Shown: positions 34,423 to 43,992 of the stretch, in pieces
How positions within the stretch are numbered: position 1 is the stretch's first letter
Layout of the letters: each line of letters begins with the position of its first letter
From: an uncultured Bacteroidales bacterium
Lineage (GTDB): Bacteria; Bacteroidota; Bacteroidia; Bacteroidales; Paludibacteraceae
DNA: 64,000 nt
Reading direction: 5' to 3'
NCBI GenBank assembly: GCA_902784585.1
Contig: CACZVM010000004.1
Location: forward strand, 1-64,000
The notes under the pieces: generated by a model
What the model was told of the DNA's origin: nothing
The model's input: the letters and a program-made list of their open reading frames with translations, nothing else
Database searches by the model: none
Position numbers and translations under genes: made by a program

Positions 34423-35988
34423 TTACTCAATTGCTTGTATTTGTATCAGGGCGTGACGGCCGTTATGACAAATGGGTCGAATACGTGTCTGCACGCCATA
34501 GTGCTTCTCAATCTGTTCGCGGATACGCGGGATAGCCGTCCGTTCACGTTCGTACTCCACGGTGGTAAAGATATACATGTCGTCGCGCAGCAAGCCGAGG
34601 TAACTGCTGGCCACGGGAGTATTGAAGGGGATCCCAGTCATCCATCCAAGTACATACTTATGGAAAGGATAGTCCCATACGCGCCACGGGTTGACAGCCT
34701 CCATGCTCATGTAGGTACCCAGCGTTATGACGTAGGCATCCTCCGGTACGAATGCTAACAGAGGCTGCTGCAGGCGGGTCCACTGATAACGGACGTACTG
34801 CTTCTTCTCCACCGTCTCGAGGGTCTGGGCGATATACCATCCACCCAGCAACATCATGGCAATACAGAGCGCATACTTTCGCTTCTTGCCGGTGGTGTCG
34901 GGCAACAGCACGAAGTCAGTAACCAAGAGCGGCAGCAGCATACAAAGGAATACGCGGTTCTTCAGAAAACCGTCCAGACTCACATGGATGATGAGCGCGA
35001 GGAAGAAGAGCGTATATAGGATGAGAAAGATATACTTACGCCGGTTGCCGGTGGTGAGTATCATAAGGATAAGCATCAGAAAGAGTATCGACAGTTCGAC
35101 GGCATACTTGTTCAGACGATGCAAGTTACGCATCTGTCGTGCGATAGGAACACTGCCCACCGTAGCGCTCAGCTGACGGATGGCCTTGATGTCCATCTGC
35201 TGCGGATCGGGAATAAAACGCAGCAACAGCACGTAGTCAATCAGGTCGATGCCATCCGGCAGGTGGGATTGCACCTCGTGGGTATAGGCATTGGGGTTGT
35301 CGTTGAGTTGTGCCCGTAGCTGGTTGTACTCGCGATAGGTCTGCCACTCAGGGTCTTGGGCATACGTACGTGCATTGATCACACGGCAGCCCACCACCAG
35401 CATCAGCATGACGACAATCGGTATGTACTTTCTCCACTGGCGGCCGAGTGTATAGAGAATGATGGGTGCCATCAGCAGCCCTACCAGGCCGGCAGCCACA
35501 AAGCGTATCAAAGCGGCTACAACTACCATCGCCACACCTGCCCACTGGCTACGCGGCGTACCGCGCAGTAGCAGTACACATCCCGCCAGGCAGGTCAAAC
35601 CCGCCGTCGTGGTAAACTGCATAGCCACGATGATACGTGCCCAAATAATATAGAGCACTCCCATCCATAGCACCTGTTCCCAACGGGCACGGTTGGGCGT
35701 GGTCAGCAGGCAATAACTGAGTACGGTCATTGAGAGAATATGCAGCACCACAAACGCCAACGTGTACCACTCTATTGCCGTTGTCAGGCTATAGAGCCAT
35801 GCCAACACGCGGCCGTAGAGCACATTGATATACACCAGATGGTAGTCCGGTGTACCGGAATACGTGCCGTTGGCAATCATGGTCATCATCACATCATCGT
35901 TCTCCTCGAACTGCATCGGCAATATTGTTGCCATCAGTGCGAAATACGCAATGTTGACTGCCAGTAATATGTATTTCAGGTGTCTCAC
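34423..35988 (-). CDS. Polytopic membrane protein, GT-C glycosyltransferase-like
   Basis: The protein has 521 residues from the GTG at 35988, which overlaps the upstream stop as GTGA; a longer frame to 36036 lies inside that gene. After the first helix comes the acidic loop MQFEENDDVMMTMIANGTY, the kind of Asp/Glu-rich first periplasmic loop that marks GT-C enzymes. About ten helices and a C-terminal soluble part follow. I do not recognise a named family. A role as the periplasmic glycosyltransferase or polymerase of this cluster is inference. Confidence 0.62.
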   Translation of the reverse strand: MRHLKYILLAVNIAYFALMATILPMQFEENDDVMMTMIANGTYSGTPDYHLVYINVLYGRVLAWLYSLTTAIEWYTLAFVVLHILSMTVLSYCLLTTPNRARWEQVLWMGVLYIIWARIIVAMQFTTTAGLTCLAGCVLLLRGTPRSQWAGVAMVVVAALIRFVAAGLVGLLMAPIILYTLGRQWRKYIPIVVMLMLVVGCRVINARTYAQDPEWQTYREYNQLRAQLNDNPNAYTHEVQSHLPDGIDLIDYVLLLRFIPDPQQMDIKAIRQLSATVGSVPIARQMRNLHRLNKYAVELSILFLMLILMILTTGNRRKYIFLILYTLFFLALIIHVSLDGFLKNRVFLCMLLPLLVTDFVLLPDTTGKKRKYALCIAMMLLGGWYIAQTLETVEKKQYVRYQWTRLQQPLLAFVPEDAYVITLGTYMSMEAVNPWRVWDYPFHKYVLGWMTGIPFNTPVASSYLGLLRDDMYIFTTVEYERERTAIPRIREQIEKHYGVQTRIRPICHNGRHALIQIQAIE

Positions 35989-37097
35989 TCCCAATGTCTG
36001 TCTTTCGCAAAGAATCGCAATGCGCCGTGCAACCAAGTTGTAGCCATCATATGTCGCGCGTAGGATGGACTATACTGCCTTATCCGCTTGGCATTCTCAT
36101 TACGTAGTTGCATTGTACGCCACTTACGCACGAAGCGGTTGGTTTGTTTAGCGGATGAACTGCCCTCAGCTGCCTTCTGCTCCGCCATCTTTCCTCCCAG
36201 CAAATCAGCCAGCAGACGCTCTGCTCGATCCGCTATTACTGTCGAGACATAAAGCTGACATTCAGCTGGCAATCCCAGGTGCTTAACCAATATATATTCC
36301 ACTACCTGCCATACGTCCAGCAGATGTATCGACATTAACCATCGGTGCAGGCGCACAGCATCTATCCTGTCCTTATAATGGCTGAGCAGCAATGCCAAGT
36401 CGCATAGTTGCCGCATGTTCGCACCGGCTGAGAGCATATGTTCCCATGCATGCAGAAAGACAAAGAGGACATTGAAGGTCGGTTCGGGCACACGAATGTT
36501 CAGACCGTTCTCCATCAAGGGCTCGCTATGCATCATCCCATATTTCTCCATCGCGTCATAACGCCGCTCATCCAAGGGGTGCTGCAAGCCTACCGTCACA
36601 CGGTGCAGTTCAATAGAGACACCGTCGGCTATCAGGTTGTAGTGCTTATAATGTTCGAGTTCTTCATCAAACTTCAGTGCGTCGGGAAACAATGCGCGCA
36701 TCGCTGCACAGGCCGTGTGGTAATGCTTTTTGCCCACAAACAAATCTATGTCGCCCCAAGCACGGTAGTACGGTTTAGGATAAAGAGCTGCCAGTCCAGC
36801 CCCCTTGAGCAATACAGGCTCTACACCTGCATCGGTCAGTGCTTGCCATGACTGCGTGAGTATGTGCTGCAAGTGTACTTGCTGCTGCATCGTATGAACA
36901 CACACAGTGCGCATCTGTGCACGCGCGTACGAAGAAAGTGCAGATTGCGTTAATACAAGCGGATAGACCAGTGCTCCCGTACCCTGCTGCGCATGAAGCG
37001 TCAGCAGATGGTCAGTCTCTGCCTCCGGCCAACTCACTTCCCCGCCCCACAAGGCGGCACGGACTTGGGCCAAATATGTATGGTATTCGCTATGCAC
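35985..37097 (-). CDS. Uncharacterised nucleotidyltransferase-fold protein (NTP_transf_5 type)
   Basis: The protein has 370 residues. The segment GVEPVLLKGAGLAALYPKPYYRAWGDIDLFV, with GDIDLFV as metal-binding motif, and the later ISIELH-like VSIELHRV identify the MNT-like family that often occurs in capsule and lasso-peptide loci. Its function is not known. It overlaps the sugar-transferase gene by 8 nt and the next gene by 4 nt. Confidence 0.78.
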   Translation of the reverse strand: MHSEYHTYLAQVRAALWGGEVSWPEAETDHLLTLHAQQGTGALVYPLVLTQSALSSYARAQMRTVCVHTMQQQVHLQHILTQSWQALTDAGVEPVLLKGAGLAALYPKPYYRAWGDIDLFVGKKHYHTACAAMRALFPDALKFDEELEHYKHYNLIADGVSIELHRVTVGLQHPLDERRYDAMEKYGMMHSEPLMENGLNIRVPEPTFNVLFVFLHAWEHMLSAGANMRQLCDLALLLSHYKDRIDAVRLHRWLMSIHLLDVWQVVEYILVKHLGLPAECQLYVSTVIADRAERLLADLLGGKMAEQKAAEGSSSAKQTNRFVRKWRTMQLRNENAKRIRQYSPSYARHMMATTWLHGALRFFAKDRHWE

Positions 37098-38604
37098 TAT
37101 GTGTCTTTCTGGTCAGGATAGAACGCATGGTCAGGAAGAAATACTTGATGTCAGTGCGTACGGGATGCGCCAGATATTCTGTCAGGTATTTATCTTCGCT
37201 GGCAAAGAGTTCCTCAAACGTGTCCGGATGGTCAATATAGAACGGGGGTATCAGTCCTGGTTTGGCAAGCGTTCGCTTGTCCTGCAACCACTTGGGATAC
37301 GTATCGAACATGGTCTTACTCAACGGCCGCACGCCAACCAATTTCACATCGCGTTTCAACCAATTGATGAGCATCGGCAGTTCGTCCAACCAGTACTTGC
37401 GCATGAACTTACCCCATGTAGTGATACGCCAGTCGTCGTGGCTCTTATCCGATATATCCATGCCTCCGCGGGCATCGAACACATATTTCTGTATATACTC
37501 GGCGTACGGGTGCATCGTGCGGAACTTATAGAAATACTTAATTTGTTTGTTCTTGCAGACCCGCGGCAGTTTAATCAGCGGACCATAGACCTTGATCTGC
37601 TGCTGCGGATACGGCTGGGAATGACGATGAGCGAACACATATTCGATGTGTCCCATAGGAACTATCTCGTCCACCTCAAATCCGCAATAATAAAGTCGTC
37701 CGATCACCTCGGTCTTGCTCAACATACGCTTGCGACCTTTGTTCACATCGTAGTACAAGCGGCTGGTCAGCAGCAGTCGCGGCCACACGCGTTTCGTCCA
37801 GAAATAGAGCGTATAGATAAGCCAGTTGAGCCCCTTCGGATAACGCGCCAACATCTTCTGCTTGATATACTCCTGCGGTCGATAGCAGCAGACGTAACGT
37901 CCTTCGTCCGGCAGTTTCTGATTGACGACGCAGAGCCGCTTGTTGATGCCTCGCATGTCGTTGAGCAATGTCATATCGACGATTGTGGCATATTGATAAT
38001 CAGGTATCTGCAGCATGCTGAACATATCTCGGTCGCACACCACACGGGTCTGCATCGAGTCCAGACGTGCTTTCTTGCGCAGCAGGTAGTAATCTGCTTC
38101 GGTCGTGACGGAGAGCACTGACTGATGGATCGATTCGACAGACGCCTTGCTTCGTTTCTTGTCTTCGCGCGTCACTTGAGCATGCTTGCGCTGCTCGATA
38201 TTCATGACCGGCACCGTCATGTTGGTCGCATATTTCCAATAATGCTCCGCCACTACCACGATGGTCTCCAACGCACCGACGATGAGGATCGTCCACATCG
38301 CCACTTTCGGCGAGAGGTTGTAAGGCATTTGTGGCAACCACCACCAGCAAAGCGCGATCAGAATAGCAGCATCGGCGATGACCGATAAGACGGACTGCCA
38401 GAGGCGGACGATTCGATAAGACCGATACAATTGCACGGCAAAGCCGATGATCACCCACATAACGGCCAACAGGCCGAAGAGCGACCAATAAACGGTTATC
38501 TCACTCTTGTCTGTCACCCAGCGCCAGAGCATGCAGAGCAATGCAGCAATAACCCACATCAGCAGGTCAATCAGTATTCGTCTATGCCATCCTTCGCGTA
38601 ACAT
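37090..38604 (-). CDS. Undecaprenyl-phosphate sugar-1-phosphate transferase (WbaP/PglC-like domain)
   Basis: Starts glycan assembly by moving a sugar-1-P to undecaprenyl phosphate. The 504 residues have four N-terminal helices (about 1-125), a long variable middle part, and the bacterial sugar-transferase domain at the C-terminus (FRTMHPYAEYIQ, KYWLDELPMLINWLKRDVKLVGVRPLS). The membrane re-entrant helix normally before FRTM is weakly hydrophobic here (KLPRVCKNKQIKYFYK), which is atypical. It lies between manA and the nucleotidyltransferase-fold gene. Confidence 0.82.
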   Translation of the reverse strand: MLREGWHRRILIDLLMWVIAALLCMLWRWVTDKSEITVYWSLFGLLAVMWVIIGFAVQLYRSYRIVRLWQSVLSVIADAAILIALCWWWLPQMPYNLSPKVAMWTILIVGALETIVVVAEHYWKYATNMTVPVMNIEQRKHAQVTREDKKRSKASVESIHQSVLSVTTEADYYLLRKKARLDSMQTRVVCDRDMFSMLQIPDYQYATIVDMTLLNDMRGINKRLCVVNQKLPDEGRYVCCYRPQEYIKQKMLARYPKGLNWLIYTLYFWTKRVWPRLLLTSRLYYDVNKGRKRMLSKTEVIGRLYYCGFEVDEIVPMGHIEYVFAHRHSQPYPQQQIKVYGPLIKLPRVCKNKQIKYFYKFRTMHPYAEYIQKYVFDARGGMDISDKSHDDWRITTWGKFMRKYWLDELPMLINWLKRDVKLVGVRPLSKTMFDTYPKWLQDKRTLAKPGLIPPFYIDHPDTFEELFASEDKYLTEYLAHPVRTDIKYFFLTMRSILTRKTHSA

Positions 38605-38610
38605 GTCTGA

Positions 38611-39612
38611 TTATTTAATATCCAGATATACCTCAATGAGTTTACACGGTTGGTCGGGACGCAACACGATGTCGTTAAGGGCAGCAGGGATGAGTACGGC
38701 CTCGCCCTGACGAACAACGACAGCACGATCCTCCTCGGTCTCTGCATCGAGTGCCTCAACAGTGGCACTTCCCTCCACGCACATATAGGCCACGAACGAA
38801 TCGAGCGGTGCGTAGTCGCGCTGTACGGCGTGGTTCAGTTGCAGTATATTGGCCGCGAAATACGGGGTCTGCTTCAGACACTCCACCTCTTTGCCGGTAG
38901 GCTCATGATGCGCTACCGTTGCCTCTGACGTCGGAGCAAAATCCATCACCTCGAGTGCCTTGTCCAACTTAAGCGGACGCATGCGTCCGTCGTTACCCAC
39001 ACGGTTGTAGTCGTACAGACGATAAGTGATATCCGAGTTCTCCTGTATCTCCGCCACGATAGTATTGCGACGCATAGCGTGCACCGTGCCGGCAGGAATA
39101 TAGGCAACGTCACCAGCCTTCACCGCATACTCGCAGAGATAGTTGGAGAGCGAACCACCGGCGATAGCAGCATGGATGAGCGAAGCGTTCATCTCCTGGT
39201 TCCAACCCAGATAGACAGCCGCCTCAGCAGGAGACGGCATGACGTACCACATCTCCGTCTTACCGAGTGAGTGCTCGTTGTCGAGTGCATAAGCATCGTC
39301 TGGGTGTACCTGGATAGAGAGATCATCCACCGCATCGATGAATTTGAGCAGCAACGGGAAATGTGTACCAAACTGCTCATATACCCGTCCACCTACCAGT
39401 TCGTCCAGATAGACCTCCAGCAGATCCTGCAGCGTGTCGCCGGCATGCGAACCGTTGCATACCTCCGTAGGATATTTCTCCACATCCGACATCACCCACG
39501 ACTCACCTACGTTCTCGTAGTCGGCCGGTACATGATCGTACCACTTCTCTATCGTGTGCCCGCCCCAAATCTTATGAAACAACTGGGGCTTGAATTTGAA
39601 AGGATAAAGCAT
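38611..39612 (-). CDS. manA: Mannose-6-phosphate isomerase, class I
   Basis: Zinc enzyme interconverting fructose-6-P and mannose-6-P. The 333 residues show FHKIWGG, LLLKFIDAVDDLSIQVHPDD, KTEMWYVM and YIPAGTVHAM, the cupin metal ligands of short class I enzymes. It supplies mannose-derived nucleotide sugars. It sits 6 nt upstream of the sugar-transferase gene. Confidence 0.93.
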   Translation of the reverse strand: MLYPFKFKPQLFHKIWGGHTIEKWYDHVPADYENVGESWVMSDVEKYPTEVCNGSHAGDTLQDLLEVYLDELVGGRVYEQFGTHFPLLLKFIDAVDDLSIQVHPDDAYALDNEHSLGKTEMWYVMPSPAEAAVYLGWNQEMNASLIHAAIAGGSLSNYLCEYAVKAGDVAYIPAGTVHAMRRNTIVAEIQENSDITYRLYDYNRVGNDGRMRPLKLDKALEVMDFAPTSEATVAHHEPTGKEVECLKQTPYFAANILQLNHAVQRDYAPLDSFVAYMCVEGSATVEALDAETEEDRAVVVRQGEAVLIPAALNDIVLRPDQPCKLIEVYLDIK

Positions 39613-39615
39613 CTA

Positions 39616-39650
39616 ATCAACAATTACAAATTACCAATCACAAATTTCTA
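39616..39650. repeat. Heptad array at the galE 3' end
   Basis: Units atcaaca, attacaa, attacca, atcacaa, atttcta. The galE stop (minus-strand TGA at 39638-39640) and its last residues come from the array. Confidence 0.7.
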
Positions 39651-40666
39651 ATGTGTTTCTCCCACTTCCATGCACTCAGTAGTACGTCGGCGATAGGCGT
39701 ATCGGCTTTCCAACCAAGCACTTCGTTGGCTTTCTTAGGCGCAGCCCATACTTGTTCGATATCACCTTCGCGGCGGCCGACGATGGTATATGGGATCTTC
39801 ACACCCGTAGCTGCTTCAAATCCGCGAATGATCTCCAGTACACTCAGTCCGCGACCGGTACCGAGATTGAAGACCTCCACCTGATCACGATCTGCCACAT
39901 GGAGCATACGGTCAATCGCTTTGACATGTGCCTTAGCCAGATCCACCACATAGATATAATCGCGGATGCACGATCCGTCAGGTGTGTTGTAGTCGTCGCC
40001 GAAGACCTTAAGTTGCGGACGAAGTCCGGCAGCCGTCTGCGTCACAAAGGGCAGCAAATTCTGCGGTACACCGTTAGGCAACTCACCGATGAGTGCGGAT
40101 GGGTGTGCTCCGATAGGATTAAAATAACGCAGGATAGTGGCATGCAGATGCGCGTCCGCATGCGCCTCATCGCAGATGATCTCTTCGTTGATCTGCTTGG
40201 TGTTGCCGTAAGGCGAGAGGGCCTTCTGGATAGGAGCCGTCTCATCCACGGGCAGGTGGTCTGCATCCGGTTGACCATAGACGGTACAAGAGGATGAGAA
40301 GACAAGATTAGCGACACTATGTGCGCGCATCACCTCCAGCAAAGTGACCAGACTACCAAGGTTGTTGCGATAGTAGAGCAAGGGTTTCTCCACCGACTCA
40401 CCCACCGCCTTGCTGGCTGCAAAATGGATCACTCCGACGATGTCGGGATAGGTACGGAAGACAGCATCCAAGTCCACAAAATTACCGCAGTCGATGTTCG
40501 CGAACTCAGGACGACGTCCTACTATCGCCTCAATGCCTTCCAGTACGTCCACCGACGAATTGGAGAGATTATCCACGATAGTGACATCGTAGCCCTGTTG
40601 CATCAGTTCTACCGTAGTATGCGAACCGATATAGCCGGTTCCGCCTGTTACAAGTATTCGTGCCAT
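39638..40666 (-). CDS. galE: UDP-glucose 4-epimerase
   Basis: NAD-dependent SDR enzyme. The 342 residues have GGTGYIGSHTTVELMQ at the N-terminus, the SSSCTVYG and SPYGNTKQINEE catalytic segments (Tyr-x3-Lys), and the GalE-typical FNLGTGRGLSVLEII and GWKADTPIADVL. Provides UDP-galactose or the GlcNAc form for the glycan genes downstream. Confidence 0.95.
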   Translation of the reverse strand: MARILVTGGTGYIGSHTTVELMQQGYDVTIVDNLSNSSVDVLEGIEAIVGRRPEFANIDCGNFVDLDAVFRTYPDIVGVIHFAASKAVGESVEKPLLYYRNNLGSLVTLLEVMRAHSVANLVFSSSCTVYGQPDADHLPVDETAPIQKALSPYGNTKQINEEIICDEAHADAHLHATILRYFNPIGAHPSALIGELPNGVPQNLLPFVTQTAAGLRPQLKVFGDDYNTPDGSCIRDYIYVVDLAKAHVKAIDRMLHVADRDQVEVFNLGTGRGLSVLEIIRGFEAATGVKIPYTIVGRREGDIEQVWAAPKKANEVLGWKADTPIADVLLSAWKWEKHIRNL

Positions 40667-40670
40667 AAAA

Positions 40671-40698
40671 ATTCAGTGTTCAGTGTGCTGTATTCAGA
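40671..40698. repeat. Heptad array between galE and the nucleotidyltransferase gene
   Basis: Units attcagt, gttcagt, gtgctgt, attcaga. The stop codon of the upstream nucleotidyltransferase gene (40694-40696) lies in the last unit. Confidence 0.65.
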
Positions 40699-41593
40699 AT
40701 AACTTAGCAGGGTAAGCACCCTCGCTGATGAGTTGGTTGATCTTCATGACCACTTGGGGACGATCTTCGGCATATGTAACGCCGAACCAGCGGCTGGGAG
40801 TGTCCAGCACACGACAAGTGGCTTTGCCCGAACGGATGAGGTCGTTGACAAGCGTCGGGATGTAATACTCTGATTTGAGTTCCTGTCCTCGTTCAGCCAG
40901 GAAAGCACGGAAGCCCTCTTCCGAATATCGGAAGTACTCGGGCGTAAAGCCCCACATATTCATCGACACGGGTGCATGGGGATCCAGCGGTGTGTCCACG
41001 CCGTCTTCAGTAAAGACGATCGTACCGTTTTTATCCTCAATCTTCGTACGCTCGATGACATCGGTGAGCAGTCCATCAGCATCAGTGGTGCACACTCCGC
41101 GGCTGACAGCACCGTTCTCGCTGAGCGTGTTGCATACGCGGTAGCCGACCATGCAGTAGCGTCCCTCGGTGCCCTCCACCGAACGGAGATAGTCGGCCAG
41201 CACCTGGAAAGACTCGCGACCGTAGAAATCGTCGGCATTGATGACGGCGAAAGGTTCACGGATCAGATCCTTACCCATCAGTACGGCATGGTTGGTACCC
41301 CAAGGCTTGCTACGCTCGGAATTGTAAATGCAGCCGGCCGGCACCTTGTCAATCGACTGGAAGCACACTTCGCACTGTACCTTGTCGGCATACTTACTGA
41401 GTACTTTCTCACGGAAGTCTGCCTCAAAATCCTTGCGGATAACAAAGACAATCTTGCCAAAGCCGACACGCAGTGCATCGAAGACGCTGTAGTCCATGAT
41501 GGTCTCGCCATTAGGTCCCAGTCCGTCCAACTGCTTCAGTCCTCCGTAACGACTGCCCATACCGGCAGCCAAAATAAACAATGTAGGTTTCAT
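40694..41593 (-). CDS. Sugar-phosphate nucleotidyltransferase
   Basis: The protein has 299 residues of the NTP_transferase fold: FILAAGMGSRYGGLKQL (nucleotide-binding loop), PWGTNHAVLMG, PFAVINADDFYG and NMWGFTPEYF. It lacks the hexapeptide domain of GlmU. The LKQLDGLGPNGETIMDYS opening is that of a Bacteroidota and Firmicutes group with unassigned substrate. It sits beside galE and manA, so a UDP- or GDP-sugar product is plausible. Confidence 0.85.
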   Translation of the reverse strand: MKPTLFILAAGMGSRYGGLKQLDGLGPNGETIMDYSVFDALRVGFGKIVFVIRKDFEADFREKVLSKYADKVQCEVCFQSIDKVPAGCIYNSERSKPWGTNHAVLMGKDLIREPFAVINADDFYGRESFQVLADYLRSVEGTEGRYCMVGYRVCNTLSENGAVSRGVCTTDADGLLTDVIERTKIEDKNGTIVFTEDGVDTPLDPHAPVSMNMWGFTPEYFRYSEEGFRAFLAERGQELKSEYYIPTLVNDLIRSGKATCRVLDTPSRWFGVTYAEDRPQVVMKINQLISEGAYPAKLF

Positions 41594-41610
41594 ATCTAAG
41601 TTGTATTATG

Positions 41611-42717
41611 TTATTCCTTAACTATCTCCACACGTCCATTATGCTTCTTGTGGCGAAGCCATAGTCCGTACACCTCCGAGCAGTTGCCGGCGGTAATAAA
41701 GGCCTTGATCTTATTATCACGTATGAAGGCCATGAGTGCGGAGAACTCGTTTTGGGTGAGTAGCACCTGTATCTCGGTGTGCTCCTCGCCACTATATCCT
41801 CCCTGTATCTGATATAGCGAGCAACCGCGTACCAAGTCGTTGACGATGTAAGCGCGCACGCGCTCAGGTTGGTCGGAGATGATACATACGCGCTTGCGCT
41901 TGTTGAGCGAAGCGGTGAAATAGTCAATGGCCAGTCCGTTGATCCACGTACCTATGATACCAATAACGACCATACGGAAGTCGTTGATGAGGAAGGCGGT
42001 GCAGCAGATGATGACACCACCGATGGCAACCGACGTACCGATGTCGAAATGCAGGTACTTGTTGACAATCTTACCAAGTATGTCCAGACCACCAGTAGAA
42101 GCGTTGATGCGGAATAGGAAAGCCTGACATGCACTCAAGAGCAAGACGAAGCAGATGAGGTCGAACCACACATCTCCCATGCCGAGACCGCCACTCATGA
42201 CTGACTCTCGCACCTGCTCGAGCACCTCGCCCGAGCGGCTGAGTATATACGGATTACCGTTCGCATCCAGCACCGACTGACCGGCCTGAAGCTGCGCAAG
42301 AATATCGGGGTTGCTGATGACCTTATGGGTAAGATTGGTATAGGGATAGATACGATCCCACATTTGCGTCAACGGACCGAGGATCATGGCCGTATAGACT
42401 GTTTTGGCTCCGAACTCATTGCCGATAAGGATAAAGGCCAACAGCAGCAGGAAGGCGTTGATAGCCATCACCACATAGGAGAAGGTATCCGCATCGCCGC
42501 CAAAGAGGGTGTTGAAGACGATGGCCAGACCGGAGATAGAACCCACGATCAAGTGGCTCGGCATCAAGAAATAATAGACGGCGGCTGCACCGAGACTCAT
42601 GCCGACGGTCATCATCAATAGTTCGCGCCAGAACTTAAGCGTACCGAGTGCATGCACAAAGGTGATAAAAAGGTTGCGCCAGTACGCGCGCGTGAAATAT
42701 TCCCGAAGGTGTTCCAT
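41611..42717 (-). CDS. YitT-family membrane protein (DUF161 + DUF2179)
   Basis: The protein has 368 residues, with helices through about residue 270 and a C-terminal soluble DUF2179 domain (KRVCIISDQPERVRAYIVNDLVRGCSLYQIQGGYSGEE). The GLGMGDVWFDLICFVLLL and GIIGTWINGLAIDYF segments are typical. An extra loop of about 50 residues after the third helix is not usual in short YitT proteins. The transported substrate is not established for the family. Confidence 0.85.
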   Translation of the reverse strand: MEHLREYFTRAYWRNLFITFVHALGTLKFWRELLMMTVGMSLGAAAVYYFLMPSHLIVGSISGLAIVFNTLFGGDADTFSYVVMAINAFLLLLAFILIGNEFGAKTVYTAMILGPLTQMWDRIYPYTNLTHKVISNPDILAQLQAGQSVLDANGNPYILSRSGEVLEQVRESVMSGGLGMGDVWFDLICFVLLLSACQAFLFRINASTGGLDILGKIVNKYLHFDIGTSVAIGGVIICCTAFLINDFRMVVIGIIGTWINGLAIDYFTASLNKRKRVCIISDQPERVRAYIVNDLVRGCSLYQIQGGYSGEEHTEIQVLLTQNEFSALMAFIRDNKIKAFITAGNCSEVYGLWLRHKKHNGRVEIVKE

Positions 42718-42720
42718 AGA

Positions 42721-43992
42721 TTAGTTTGTTTCGTTTTTGATGACCAGACGCGCCGTGCGACGGGTGGTCTGACTAAGCATGATAGTGCGTCCTGCGCGGG
42801 CGCGGTCGAGTATCTCAGGAGTAGTTCCTCGAATCGTAAGGAGGGACAATTGGTCGTTGTAAGAGACCAGAAAATGTTCTTTCAGCGCCTCGATAGCCGC
42901 CGGTACGAATCGTGTGTTGTCCACACAGACAGATATAGTGACGGCAGAAGACTGAATGAGTGATACGCGCAGGCGATGGCGATGGATAATATCGAAGATC
43001 TCGCTCAGACTCTCCTCGAGTACGAAAGCGAAGTCCTTGGCACGCATCGTGATGAGCAGCTGATTCTTGCGCCATATAAAGACCGGCACTTCTACGGGGT
43101 GGTCCACCGCAGCAGAAATACACGATCCTCCGGCCTCGGGATTTCCGAACGGCTTGACATAGAGAGGTATACGCTTGTTCTCCAGCGGACGGATGGTCTT
43201 GGGGTGAATGATCTGCGCTCCCGAATAGCTTAGTTCGACAGCATCGGAGTAGCGCAACTCGGGAATGAGGATCGTATCCGGTTCCAATCGCGGATCGGCA
43301 TTGAGTATGCCCGGCACATCCTTCCATATAGTGACGCTCTCCGCATCGAGGTAATTGCCCAGCAGCGCGGCGGTATAGTCGGATCCCTCCCGACCGAGCG
43401 TCGTGCGGCGTCCGTCGGCTGTACCACCTATGAAACCCTGCGTCACTACCACCTGTGGCCGATTCGACCGTTGCCAACCGGCCCGAATAGCCGCAGCACT
43501 GGCGGCATTGTCCACTTGGGCTTCGCGCCAGGTGTCATCGGTGCGCAGCAGTTTAGGCATATTCCACCACTCCACCGACAAGCCCTGCTTGAGCAGATAG
43601 ACGGCGATGATCTGGGTGGACATGATCTCACCCAGCGAGACGATCTGGTCGTAGTTCTCGTCGTAGGAGCGTGCAGGATCGTATGGTATCTCGCCCTGCA
43701 GGCGGATGTCAGAGCCTGGTTGGAGTCCCAACTCACGCATGATAGCTACATGGAAGTCGATGATATCCACCCACTGGTTGAGAGCCTCTTCCTCTTTGCC
43801 GGCATGGATGAACTCCAGCACTCGTTCGAGTGCATTGGTGGTCTTACCCATAGCCGAGACAACGACCATGAGTGAATGGTCATTGGTCATTGGTGATTGG
43901 TCATTGACGGCCAACCGCACAATATGCTCCAAGTTACGGACGCCTGCTGCGTCCTTCACCGACGCTCCACCAAACTTATATACTATAGCCAT
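42721..43992 (-). CDS. lysC: Aspartate kinase
   Basis: First step of the Lys, Thr and Met pathway. The 423 residues carry YKFGGASVKDA, VVVSAMGKTTNAL, TLGREGSDYTAALLGNYL and the C-terminal ACT region (TISVCVDNTRF). It is a monofunctional enzyme, not fused to homoserine dehydrogenase. Residues 30-39 (NDQSPMTNDH) are written by a heptad array inserted between the first helix and the VVVSAM strand. It lies between ribH and the YitT gene in the long minus-strand run. Confidence 0.93.
   Translation of the reverse strand: MAIVYKFGGASVKDAAGVRNLEHIVRLAVNDQSPMTNDHSLMVVVSAMGKTTNALERVLEFIHAGKEEEALNQWVDIIDFHVAIMRELGLQPGSDIRLQGEIPYDPARSYDENYDQIVSLGEIMSTQIIAVYLLKQGLSVEWWNMPKLLRTDDTWREAQVDNAASAAAIRAGWQRSNRPQVVVTQGFIGGTADGRRTTLGREGSDYTAALLGNYLDAESVTIWKDVPGILNADPRLEPDTILIPELRYSDAVELSYSGAQIIHPKTIRPLENKRIPLYVKPFGNPEAGGSCISAAVDHPVEVPVFIWRKNQLLITMRAKDFAFVLEESLSEIFDIIHRHRLRVSLIQSSAVTISVCVDNTRFVPAAIEALKEHFLVSYNDQLSLLTIRGTTPEILDRARAGRTIMLSQTTRRTARLVIKNETN
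43877..43904 (-). repeat. Heptad array inside lysC
   Basis: Units tggtcat, tggtcat, tggtgat, tggtcat (plus strand). In frame, encoding residues 30-39 of aspartate kinase. Confidence 0.85.
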
